From Nocardioides iriomotensis (GTDB lineage Bacteria > Actinomycetota > Actinomycetes > Propionibacteriales > Nocardioidaceae), in NCBI RefSeq assembly GCF_004168035.1, contig NZ_SDPU01000034.1:62001-126000 (forward strand): a stretch of 64,000 bases of DNA, given 5' to 3'. Below the pieces are notes generated by a model. The model was given only the letters and a program-made list of their open reading frames with translations. It was not told the DNA's origin and made no database searches. The position numbers and the translations under genes were made by a program. Positions 16,786 to 25,226 of the stretch are shown one piece after another; the first letter of the stretch is position 1; each line of letters starts with the position of its first letter.

Positions 16786-17336
16786 CCCGGTCGGCGACCC
16801 CGGGCCAGACCGTCGGCCCGTTCTTCCACTACGCGCTGCCGTACCCCGGCGACCGCGAGCTCGTCCCGCCCGGAACGGCCGGGGCGGTGCTGCTGCACGG
16901 CACGGTGCGCGACGGCGACGGCGCCGCGATCCCCGATGCCCTGCTGGAGATCTGGCAGGCCGACCCCGACGGTCGGGTGCTGCAGCGCGCGGGGTCGCTG
17001 CGCCGGGACGGCTTCACGTTCACCGGCTTCGGGCGGGCGGCCACCGACGCGTCGGGGCGCTACTCGTTCAGCACCCTCGTGCCCGGCGCGGTCGAGGGCG
17101 GGCTGCCGTTCTTCGCGGTCACCGTGTTCGCGCGCGGGCTGCTCAACCGGCTCTTCACCCGCGCCTACCTGCCGCTGGCCGACGGCGCCGAGCCCGACGC
17201 GCTGCTCCGCTCGGCCGGCGACCGTGCCGGCACGCTGCTGTGCGTCGCCGACGACCACGGCTTCCGCTTCGACGTGCACCTGCAGGGTGACGGGGAGACC
17301 GTGTTCCTCAGCTACCCCGGCCACCGGGGAGACTGA
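16782..17336 (+). CDS. pcaG: Protocatechuate 3,4-dioxygenase alpha subunit
   Basis: 184 residues. The non-catalytic partner of PcaH with the same beta-sandwich fold. TPGQTVGPFFHYALPY at residues 6-21 is the standard PcaG opening. ALLEIWQADPDGR and the later FFAVTVFARGLLNRLFTRAYLP segment correspond to PcaH blocks. The RPAHIH iron ligands of the beta subunit are replaced, as normal for alpha subunits. The ATG at 16782 overlaps the pcaH stop. Confidence 0.95.
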   Translation: MTRSATPGQTVGPFFHYALPYPGDRELVPPGTAGAVLLHGTVRDGDGAAIPDALLEIWQADPDGRVLQRAGSLRRDGFTFTGFGRAATDASGRYSFSTLVPGAVEGGLPFFAVTVFARGLLNRLFTRAYLPLADGAEPDALLRSAGDRAGTLLCVADDHGFRFDVHLQGDGETVFLSYPGHRGD

Positions 17337-17340
17337 GCGG

Positions 17341-18552
17341 GTGACCTCGCTCTGGTGGCCCGGCGACCAGCACGCCGGTGACCTCGTGTCCGACACCGCG
17401 CTGCTGCGTGCCCTGGTCCGGGTGGAGCAGGCCTGGCTCGACGCGCTGGTGGCCGCGGGCGTCGCGCCCGCCGGAGCCGCGCACGACCTGACCGGGCTCG
17501 TCGGCGACGACGACGCCGAACGCGTGGCCGTCGAGGCCGAGGCGGGCGGCAACCCCGTGATCCCGCTGGTCGCCCTGCTGCGCGACCGCGCGCCCGAGCC
17601 CGCAACCACATGGCTGCACCGCGGCCTCACCAGTCAGGACGTCGTGGACACCGCGGTGCTGCTGTGCGCGCGCGACGCCGTCGCCCGGGTACGGCGTGAG
17701 CTCGGTCGTCAGGTCGACCGGCTCGCCGACCTCGTGGACCGGCACCGCGCGACCCCGATGCTCGCGCGCACGCTCACCCAGCCCGCCGTACCGACGACGT
17801 TCGGGGCGAAGGCCGCGACCTGGCTGCACGGGATCCTCGACGCCGACGACGCGCTCGGCGCCCTGGCCTGGCCCGTGCAGCTCGGCGGCGCCGCCGGCAC
17901 GCTCGCGGCCATCGTCGAGCTCGGCGGTCCGGACCGGACCCGCGCGGCGCGCACGGCGTACGCGGCGGCGCTCGGCCTGGCCGAGGCACCGCCCTGGCAC
18001 ACCCGCCGCGCGCCGGTGACCCGGCTCGCGGACGCCGCGGTGGGCGCGACCGACGCGTGGGGACGGATCGCCAACGACGTCCTCGTGCTCGGCCGCCCGG
18101 AGATCGGCGAGCTCGCCGACGGTTCCGGTGGTGGCTCCTCGACCATGCCGCACAAGGCGAACCCGACCACCGCGACCCTGGTCCGCCGTGCCGCCCTCGC
18201 CGCGCCGCAGCTCGCCGCCACCCTGCACCTCGCCGCGGCCGAGCAGGTCGACGAGCGGGCCGACGGCGCCTGGCACGTCGAGTGGGCGACCCTCGCCGTC
18301 CTGCTGCGCCGCACGGTGGTCGCGGCCGTGCAGGCCACCCGGCTCCTCGACGACCTGCAGGTGCACGGCGAGCGGATGCGGTCGCACCTCGCGGCCGCCG
18401 GCGACGCCGTGCTCGCCGAGCAGCGGTCGATGGCCGGGCTGGCCGGACACGACCCGGCTCCGACGTACCACGGCCTGCTCGACGACCTCGCCGACGAGGC
18501 GCTCGCGCGGGCCGCCGTGCACCGACACGACCGGAAGGCGGACGACGCATGA
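17341..18552 (+). CDS. pcaB: 3-Carboxy-cis,cis-muconate cycloisomerase
   Basis: 403 residues of the fumarase/aspartase superfamily. It converts beta-carboxymuconate to gamma-carboxymuconolactone. Superfamily blocks are LHRGLTSQDVVDTAVLL (substrate site), LARTLTQPAVPTTFGAKAATWL and the signature loop SGGGSSTMPHKANPTTATLV. The GTG start is five bases after the pcaG stop. The end overlaps the pcaL start by four bases. Bacterial PcaB is usually about 450 residues; here the C-terminal region is somewhat shorter, with no sign of frameshift. Confidence 0.93.
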   Translation: MTSLWWPGDQHAGDLVSDTALLRALVRVEQAWLDALVAAGVAPAGAAHDLTGLVGDDDAERVAVEAEAGGNPVIPLVALLRDRAPEPATTWLHRGLTSQDVVDTAVLLCARDAVARVRRELGRQVDRLADLVDRHRATPMLARTLTQPAVPTTFGAKAATWLHGILDADDALGALAWPVQLGGAAGTLAAIVELGGPDRTRAARTAYAAALGLAEAPPWHTRRAPVTRLADAAVGATDAWGRIANDVLVLGRPEIGELADGSGGGSSTMPHKANPTTATLVRRAALAAPQLAATLHLAAAEQVDERADGAWHVEWATLAVLLRRTVVAAVQATRLLDDLQVHGERMRSHLAAAGDAVLAEQRSMAGLAGHDPAPTYHGLLDDLADEALARAAVHRHDRKADDA

Positions 18553-19733
18553 GCGTGACCCTCGTCCGGCTCGGCGGACGGCCCGACCGGCCCCTGCTCG
18601 TCCTCGGCCCCTCGCTGGGCACCTCGGTCACCGCGCTGTGGTCGACCGCGGCCGCGGAGCTCGCCGACGACTTCCAGGTCGTCGGCTGGGACCTGCCCGG
18701 CCACGGCACCAACCACGCCGCACCGACCGACCGGACCACCGTCGCGAGCCTCGCCCTCGACGTCCTCGACGCCGTCGACGCGCTCGGCACCGGCATCCAG
18801 CCGCCGGTGTTCCACTACGCCGGCGACTCGGTCGGCGGGGCGGTCGGGCTCCAGCTCCTCCTCGACGTCCCCGAACGGATGCACTCGGCCACCCTGCTGT
18901 GCACCGGCGCCAAGATCGGCACGGCGGAGTCGTGGCAGGAGCGGATCGACGCGGTCCGGTCCGGCGGCACCCCCTCGCTCGTGACGGCCTCGGCCCAGCG
19001 CTGGTTCGGGCCCGGCTTCGTCGACCGCGAGCCCGCCGCGGCCTCCGCACTGCTGCACGCCCTCTCGGACGCCGACGACGAGGGCTACGCCGCGGTGTGC
19101 GGCGCGCTCGCCGGGCACGACCTGCGCGACCGGCTGAGCTCGGTCCACGGTCGGGTGCTCGCCGTCGCCGGTGAGCACGACGTCGCCGCCCCGCCCGCGA
19201 CCGTCCGCGAGATCGCCGAGGGCGTCCCCGGCGCGCGGTACGTCGAGCTGCCGGGCGTCGCGCACCTGGCCCCGGTCGAGGCGCCGGGCGAGGTGGCTCG
19301 GCTGGTCCGCGAGCACGCGCTCGGCATCCGGTCGCGCGACGACCTCACCGTCGGCGAGGTCCGGGCCGCGGGCCTGGAGGTCCGGCGCGCGGTGCTCGGC
19401 GACGAGCACGTCGACCGGGCGACCGCGGCGGCGACCGACCTGACCCGGGAGTTCCAGGGCTTCATCACCGAGTACGCCTGGGGCGGCATCTGGACCCGCC
19501 CCGGCCTCGACCGGCGCACCCGGTCGCTGCTCACGATCACGGCTCTGGTGGCCCGCGGCCACCACGAGGAGCTGGCCATGCACCTGCGCGCCGCCCGCCG
19601 CAACGGCGTCACGGTGGAGGAGATCAAGGAGACGCTGCTGCAGGCCGCGATCTACTGCGGCGTGCCGGACGCCAACACGGCGTTCCGGATCGCGCAGCGC
19701 ACCCTCGCCGATCCCGGCGACGACGCCGGCTGA
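18549..19733 (+). CDS. pcaL: PcaL: 3-oxoadipate enol-lactone hydrolase / 4-carboxymuconolactone decarboxylase fusion
   Basis: 394 residues, two enzymes in one chain, as known from Streptomyces and Rhodococcus. Residues 1-255 are an alpha/beta hydrolase (PcaD) with GPSLGTS, the nucleophile elbow YAGDSVGGAV and the late AGEHDVAAPP and GVAHLAPVEAP blocks (Asp and His of the triad). Residues about 268-394 are the decarboxylase (PcaC) with the RSLLTITALVARGHHEELAMHL segment and the AIYCGVPDANTAF segment. Together they run carboxymuconolactone to beta-ketoadipate. The ATG overlaps the pcaB stop. A separate PcaD is encoded at 33373-34149, so the hydrolase step is duplicated. Confidence 0.95.
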   Translation: MSVTLVRLGGRPDRPLLVLGPSLGTSVTALWSTAAAELADDFQVVGWDLPGHGTNHAAPTDRTTVASLALDVLDAVDALGTGIQPPVFHYAGDSVGGAVGLQLLLDVPERMHSATLLCTGAKIGTAESWQERIDAVRSGGTPSLVTASAQRWFGPGFVDREPAAASALLHALSDADDEGYAAVCGALAGHDLRDRLSSVHGRVLAVAGEHDVAAPPATVREIAEGVPGARYVELPGVAHLAPVEAPGEVARLVREHALGIRSRDDLTVGEVRAAGLEVRRAVLGDEHVDRATAAATDLTREFQGFITEYAWGGIWTRPGLDRRTRSLLTITALVARGHHEELAMHLRAARRNGVTVEEIKETLLQAAIYCGVPDANTAFRIAQRTLADPGDDAG

Positions 19734-19755
19734 CCGGTCGGGCGGGGACGGTCAG
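19730..19755. terminator. Hairpin between convergent pcaL and catC
   Basis: CTGACCG (19730-19736) and CGGTCAG (19749-19755) form a perfect 7-bp stem around a 12-base loop, spanning both stop codons. The layout is the same as at 2500-2523. Confidence 0.6.
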
Positions 19756-20045
19756 ACGCCGTCCGTCGCGCGGACGTCCGACGGGTGCGTCGCGAGCGGC
19801 GTCACCTTGATGTCCATGTAGGGGAACAGCGGGAGCCCCGAGATCAGGTCGTGCAGCTCGTCGGTCGACTCCACGTCGAAGATCGAGATGTTGGAGTACT
19901 CACCCACGATCCGCCACAGGTGCGGCCACTTGCCGGCCCGCTGCAGCTCCTGGGAGTAGGCCTTCTCCCGCGCGACGGTGTCGGCGCGGACCTCGGGGTC
20001 CAGGTCGTGCGGGATCCGGACATCCATCCGGGCGTGGAAGAGCAT
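19752..20045 (-). CDS. catC: Muconolactone delta-isomerase
   Basis: 97 residues, the standard size. It isomerises muconolactone to beta-ketoadipate enol-lactone. The family opening MLFHARMDVRIP, the E/K-rich REKAYSQELQRAGKW-PHLWRIVGEY segment with the active-site Lys/Glu, and LPLFPYMDIKVTPLATHPS are all present. It is the last gene of catR-catB-catA-catC, 35 bases after catA. Confidence 0.95.
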   Translation of the reverse strand: MLFHARMDVRIPHDLDPEVRADTVAREKAYSQELQRAGKWPHLWRIVGEYSNISIFDVESTDELHDLISGLPLFPYMDIKVTPLATHPSDVRATDGV

Positions 20046-20080
20046 GGGTGAGCCTCCGACTCGTCACTCGTCGTACAGGG

Positions 20081-21025
<945 letters not shown>

Positions 21026-22129
21026 TCAGTGGTCGGTGCGGAAGTGCGCGAGCTTGTCGGGGTCGACCTCGACGCCGAGGCCGGCGCCGGGCCGCACGGC
21101 CAGGTGGCCGTCGCGGATGTCGAGCGGCTCGGTGAGCAGGTCGTCGCTCATGTCGAGGAAGTTCGAGAGCTCGCCGGCCCGGCGCGAGGTGAGGCGGTAC
21201 GCCGACCCGAACACGACCGTGCACATCGAGCCGAGCTGGCTGTCGATCTGGTTGCCCATGACGACCTCGATGCCGAGCCCCTCGGCGAGGTGGAGCACGC
21301 GGGCCGAGCCGGTGAAGCCGGTCCGCGAGGTCTTGATGCTGATCGCGGTGGCCGCGCCACCGAGGATCTCGCGGGTCACGTCGGCCGCGGTGACCGCGGA
21401 CTCGTCGGCGATGAACGGCACGTCGCACTGCTGGACCAGCCAGCGGCGGCCGAGCACGTCGTCGGCGGGGCAGAGCTCCTCGGCGAACAGCAGGCCGAGG
21501 TCGGCCATCTCGTGCATCGCGCGCGCCGACTCGGCCGGCGTCCAGCCGCGGTTGCCGTCGACGTACAGCTCGACCTCCTCGCCGAGCCCCTCGCGCAGCG
21601 CGCGGACAACGGCGGTGTCGAGCTGGAAGGGGGTGCGGCCCACCTTCACCTTGAACGTGGTGATGCCGTAGGTGTCGCGCATCCGCTCGGCCTCGGCCAC
21701 CATCGCGGCAGGCTCGTCGAAGCCGAGCATGTGCGAGACCCGCATCCGGTCGGTGTAACCGCCCAGGAGGTCGGTGACCGGCAGGTCGAGCGTCTTGCCG
21801 AGCGCGTCCCAGACCGCCATGTCGACGGCGGCCTTGGCGACCGGGTTGCCGACGGTGCGGGACAGCCGGTCGGACACGACCTCACGCTCGAGGAGGGTGG
21901 TGCCGACGAGCTGGGGCGCGAAGATGTCCTCGATGACGGCGAGCACGCCGCGCTGCGTCTCGCCGTAGGTGAACGGGCGGGGCGGCGCGTCGGCGACGCC
22001 GACCACACCGTCGTCGGTGTGCACGCGTACCAGCACGTGCTGGGCGACGGTGACCTCCCCGCTGGCGAAGCGGAGCGGCTTGGAGTAGGGGATCGCGTAG
22101 GGGATCGCCTCGATCCTCGTGATCTTCAT
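21026..22129 (-). CDS. catB: Muconate cycloisomerase
   Basis: 367 residues of the enolase superfamily (mandelate racemase/muconate lactonising enzyme). It turns cis,cis-muconate into muconolactone. The catalytic KxK is in TFKVKVGRTPF. The metal ligands are in YVDGNRGW, FAEELCPADD and FIADESAVT. The opposite-face lysine is in ISIKTSRTG. The start MKITRIEAIPYAIPYSKPLRF is the family's usual opening. The ATG at 22129 overlaps the stop of the upstream LysR gene by four bases, so regulator and enzyme are translated together. Confidence 0.95.
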   Translation of the reverse strand: MKITRIEAIPYAIPYSKPLRFASGEVTVAQHVLVRVHTDDGVVGVADAPPRPFTYGETQRGVLAVIEDIFAPQLVGTTLLEREVVSDRLSRTVGNPVAKAAVDMAVWDALGKTLDLPVTDLLGGYTDRMRVSHMLGFDEPAAMVAEAERMRDTYGITTFKVKVGRTPFQLDTAVVRALREGLGEEVELYVDGNRGWTPAESARAMHEMADLGLLFAEELCPADDVLGRRWLVQQCDVPFIADESAVTAADVTREILGGAATAISIKTSRTGFTGSARVLHLAEGLGIEVVMGNQIDSQLGSMCTVVFGSAYRLTSRRAGELSNFLDMSDDLLTEPLDIRDGHLAVRPGAGLGVEVDPDKLAHFRTDH

Positions 22130-23043
22130 CGGGCTTCCTCGAAGAGCTGGTCGTCGGTGTGGTCGGAGAACAGGCCGCCCTCCTCGAGCACGGCCACGAC
22201 GCGCCGGACGAGCGCCGAGGGCTCCTCGCGCCAGGCGAGGGCGAGCTCGACGGAGCCGGCATCGGCGACGTCGCGGAAGACGACGCCGGCGAGCGGTACG
22301 GCGCGGACGGACCCGGGGACCAGGGCCACGCCGAGACCGGCGGCGACGAGCGCGACGAGCACCGCGGTGCCGGGCGCGGAGTGCTCGCGCCGCGGGGTGA
22401 ACCCGGCATCGCGGCAGGTGCGCAGCACGGCGTCGTTGACCGCGGAGTCGCTGCTGGAGTACAGGATCAGGCCCTCGGTGCGCAGGTCGGCGACCGACAC
22501 GACCGGCTCGGCGGCGAGCCGGTGGTCGGCCGGGACGGCCAGCACGAGCGGCTCGATCTCGATCGTGCGCACCTCGATGCCCTCGCCGGTCGCCGGCGGG
22601 CGGAGCACGGCCAGGTCGAGGCTGCCGTCGCGGAGCCCGTCGCACTGGGCGGGCGTGAGCAGGTCGGCGTGCACCTCGAGCGCGACGTCGGGCAGGTCGC
22701 GCTGCAGGGTGCGGGCGACGACGGGCAGCTGGGTGAAGGCGGCGGTGCCGGTGAAGCCGATCCGGGCCAGGCCCTTGCGGCCCTCGGCGACCCGCCGTAC
22801 ACCGGTGGCGCTGTCGTCGACGGCGCGGAGCACGCGGTGCGCCTCGGTGAGCAGGAACTCGCCGGCCGGGGTCAGGCTGACCTGCCGGGTGGTGCGGGTG
22901 AGCAGCGTCGCGCCGAGCTCGTCCTCGAGCTGCCGGATCGCCTGGGACAGCGCGGGCTGGGCCATGTGCAGCCGCTCCGCGGCCCGGCCGAAGTGGCAGG
23001 TCTCCGCCACGGCGGCGAAGTAGCGCAGGTGGCGCAGCTCCAC
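22126..23043 (-). CDS. catR: LysR-family regulator of cat/ben genes (CatR/BenM-like)
   Basis: 305 residues. The N-terminal winged HTH (1-60) carries the CatR/BenM-like opening (MELRHLRYF-AAVAETCHFGRAAERLHMAQPALSQAIRQLE). Residues about 90-290 form the periplasmic-binding-like effector domain. CatR/BenM proteins respond to cis,cis-muconate and/or benzoate. The GTG start (23043) is preceded by GAGGGAGCTGCC. It heads catR-catB-catA-catC and is divergent from benA across 251 bases containing two inverted repeats (23171-23193 and 23197-23217). Regulation of both operons is a strong inference; which ligand it senses is not visible. Confidence 0.88.
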   Translation of the reverse strand: MELRHLRYFAAVAETCHFGRAAERLHMAQPALSQAIRQLEDELGATLLTRTTRQVSLTPAGEFLLTEAHRVLRAVDDSATGVRRVAEGRKGLARIGFTGTAAFTQLPVVARTLQRDLPDVALEVHADLLTPAQCDGLRDGSLDLAVLRPPATGEGIEVRTIEIEPLVLAVPADHRLAAEPVVSVADLRTEGLILYSSSDSAVNDAVLRTCRDAGFTPRREHSAPGTAVLVALVAAGLGVALVPGSVRAVPLAGVVFRDVADAGSVELALAWREEPSALVRRVVAVLEEGGLFSDHTDDQLFEEAR

Positions 23044-23170
23044 GGCAGCTCCCTCCTCGTGCTCGTCGTGCCCGGTCGTGCTCGGCGCTGGTGGCGCCCG
23101 TCACTCCGGCGCCGGATTGATTCACGGTACGTACGAGTATTGAGTCAGCACAAGGACCCATTTCCGATGG

Positions 23171-23193
23171 ATTGATCGGCAGGACTGATCAAT
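23171..23193. promoter_or_regulatory. Inverted repeat, probable LysR binding site in the catR-benA gap
   Basis: ATTGATC (23171-23177) and GATCAAT (23187-23193) are perfect 7-base arms with a 9-base spacer. The extent and A/T-rich arms fit a LysR recognition box (T-N11-A type). Four bases further lies a second inverted repeat. Confidence 0.6.
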
Positions 23194-23196
23194 GGG

Positions 23197-23217
23197 TGCC
23201 TAGGTCAGGACTAGGCA
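23197..23217. promoter_or_regulatory. Second inverted repeat in the catR-benA gap
   Basis: TGCCTAG (23197-23203) and CTAGGCA (23211-23217) are perfect 7-base arms around GTCAGGA. Both repeats share CAGGACT at nearly the same phase (24-26 bases apart), which could be two faces of one LysR tetramer site or the site of a second regulator. It lies 78 bases before the benA ATG. Confidence 0.55.
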
Positions 23218-23294
23218 TGTGCCTCGTGTGACGCCCGGCACACGCTGCCACGGTGGTCCGAACCCGTCAGGGACGGCAAGCCACTGGAGGACCC

Positions 23295-24650
23295 ATGACC
23301 GAGACGCTCGATCACCTGGACGACGTGCTCGCCGACGCGGTTGTCGACGACGCCGCGGCCGGCATCCACCGCGCCAACCGCCGGATCTTCACCGACGAGG
23401 AGATCTTCGAGCTGGAGATGAAGCACATCTTCGAGGGCAACTGGATCTACCTCGCCCACGAGAGCCAGGTGTCCGAGCCCGGCGACTACGTCACCACCTA
23501 CATCGGCCGGCAGCCGGTCGTGATCACCCGGGACAAGGACGGCGAGCTGCACCTGCTGGTCAACGCCTGCGCGCACCGCGGCGCGATGATCTGCCGGCGC
23601 AAGACCGACAACCGCACGACCCTGACCTGTCCGTTCCACGGCTGGACGTTCCGCAACGACGGCACCCTGCTGAAGGTCAAGGACCCCGACGGCGCCGGCT
23701 ACCCCGACTCGTTCGACACGGCCGGCTCGCACAACATGACGAAGGTCGCCCGTTTCGAGGGCTACCGCGGCTTCCTGTTCGGCAGCCTGAACGCCGACGT
23801 GGTGCCGCTCGAGGAGCACCTCGGGGACACCACCAAGGTCATCGACATGCTCGTCGACCAGTCGCCCGATGGGCTGGAGGTGCTGCGCGGGTCGTCGACG
23901 TACACCTACGACGGCAACTGGAAGGTGCAGGCCGAGAACGGCGCGGACGGCTACCACGTCACCGCGACGCACTGGAACTACGCCGCCACCACGTCGCGTC
24001 GCAACACCGGCGACTCGAAGAACGACACCAAGACCCTCGACGCCGGCAGCTGGGGCAAGTCCGGTGGCGGCTACTGGTCCTACCCCCACGGCCACCTCTG
24101 CCTGTGGACCTGGGCGGGCAACCCCCAGGACCGGCCGCTGTGGGACCGGCTCGACGAGCTGAAGGAGCGCTTCGGCGACGCCAAGGGCGAGTTCATGGTG
24201 AAGGGCAGCCGCAACCTCTGCCTCTACCCGAACGTGTACCTGATGGACCAGTTCTCCACGCAGATCCGGCACTTCCGGCCGATCGCGCCGGACAAGACCG
24301 AGGTCACCATCTACTGCATCGCTCCCAAGGGCGAGAGCGCGGAGTCGCGGGCCTGGCGGATCCGCCAGTACGAGGACTTCTTCAACGCCTCGGGCATGGC
24401 GACCCCGGACGACCTGGAGGAGTTCCGCTCCTGCCAGCTCACCTTCCAGGCGACCGCCGCACCGTGGAACGACATGAGCCGCGGCGCCCAGCACTGGCTC
24501 ACCGGCCCGGACGAGGTCGCCGAGGCGCTGGACATGCACGGCGTCGTCTCGGCAGGCCTGAAGAACGAGGACGAGGGGCTCTACCCCGTCCAGCACGGCT
24601 TCTGGCTCGACACCATGCGCGCCGCCGTGGAGAAGGAGAGGACCCAGTGA
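23295..24650 (+). CDS. benA: Benzoate 1,2-dioxygenase large (alpha) subunit
   Basis: 451 residues. The catalytic oxygenase subunit that converts benzoate to 1,6-dihydroxycyclohexa-2,4-diene-1-carboxylate. The Rieske cluster ligands are CAHRG (C92, H94) and CPFHGW (C112, H115). The mononuclear iron region is [18 protein letters not shown] with two histidines. The ATG at 23295 has GGAGGACCC directly upstream. The stop overlaps the benB start (GTGA at 24647). First gene of benA-benB-benCD-benK. Confidence 0.95.
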   Translation: MTETLDHLDDVLADAVVDDAAAGIHRANRRIFTDEEIFELEMKHIFEGNWIYLAHESQVSEPGDYVTTYIGRQPVVITRDKDGELHLLVNACAHRGAMICRRKTDNRTTLTCPFHGWTFRNDGTLLKVKDPDGAGYPDSFDTAGSHNMTKVARFEGYRGFLFGSLNADVVPLEEHLGDTTKVIDMLVDQSPDGLEVLRGSSTYTYDGNWKVQAENGADGYHVTATHWNYAATTSRRNTGDSKNDTKTLDAGSWGKSGGGYWSYPHGHLCLWTWAGNPQDRPLWDRLDELKERFGDAKGEFMVKGSRNLCLYPNVYLMDQFSTQIRHFRPIAPDKTEVTIYCIAPKGESAESRAWRIRQYEDFFNASGMATPDDLEEFRSCQLTFQATAAPWNDMSRGAQHWLTGPDEVAEALDMHGVVSAGLKNEDEGLYPVQHGFWLDTMRAAVEKERTQ

Positions 24651-25195
24651 CCACCGCACCCACCGCACCCAACACCGGTCCGGCCGCCGAGCCCCCCGGC
24701 TCCCGGCTCATCACGCAGAACGACCTGGAGCAGTTCCTCTACCGCGAGGCCCGCCACCTCGACGACCGCGAGTTCGAGAAGTGGCTGGATTGCTACGCCG
24801 ACGACTGCGAGTACTGGATGCCGGCCTGGGACGACGACGACCGGCTGACCGAGGACCCGCGCACCGAGATCTCGCTGATCTACTACCCCAACAAGGGCGG
24901 GCTGGAGGACCGGGTGTTCCGGATCCGGACCGAGCGCTCGAGCGCGACGTCGATCCCCGAGCCGAGGACCAGCCACAACATCAGCAACGTCGAGGTCATC
25001 GAGCGCCGCGGCGACGTGGTCGACGTGCGCTTCAACTGGCACACGATGTACTTCCGCTACAAGACCGTCGACCCCTACTACGGCACGTCGTTCTACACGG
25101 TCGACTTCTCCGGCGAGAGCCCGCTGATCCGCCGCAAGACCGTGGTGCTCAAGAACGACTACATCCACCACGTCGTCGACGTCTACCACTTCTGA
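24647..25195 (+). CDS. benB: Benzoate 1,2-dioxygenase small (beta) subunit
   Basis: 182 residues of the ring-hydroxylating dioxygenase beta family (NTF2-like fold), structural partner of BenA. Typical blocks are [31 protein letters not shown] and [26 protein letters not shown]. The GTG start overlaps the benA stop. The first 20 residues (Ala/Thr/Pro-rich) are an extra tail compared with Acinetobacter BenB. Confidence 0.93.
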   Translation: MTTAPTAPNTGPAAEPPGSRLITQNDLEQFLYREARHLDDREFEKWLDCYADDCEYWMPAWDDDDRLTEDPRTEISLIYYPNKGGLEDRVFRIRTERSSATSIPEPRTSHNISNVEVIERRGDVVDVRFNWHTMYFRYKTVDPYYGTSFYTVDFSGESPLIRRKTVVLKNDYIHHVVDVYHF

Positions 25196-25226
25196 TCCTG
25201 ACCACCGGCCCGCCATCGGAGTTCCC

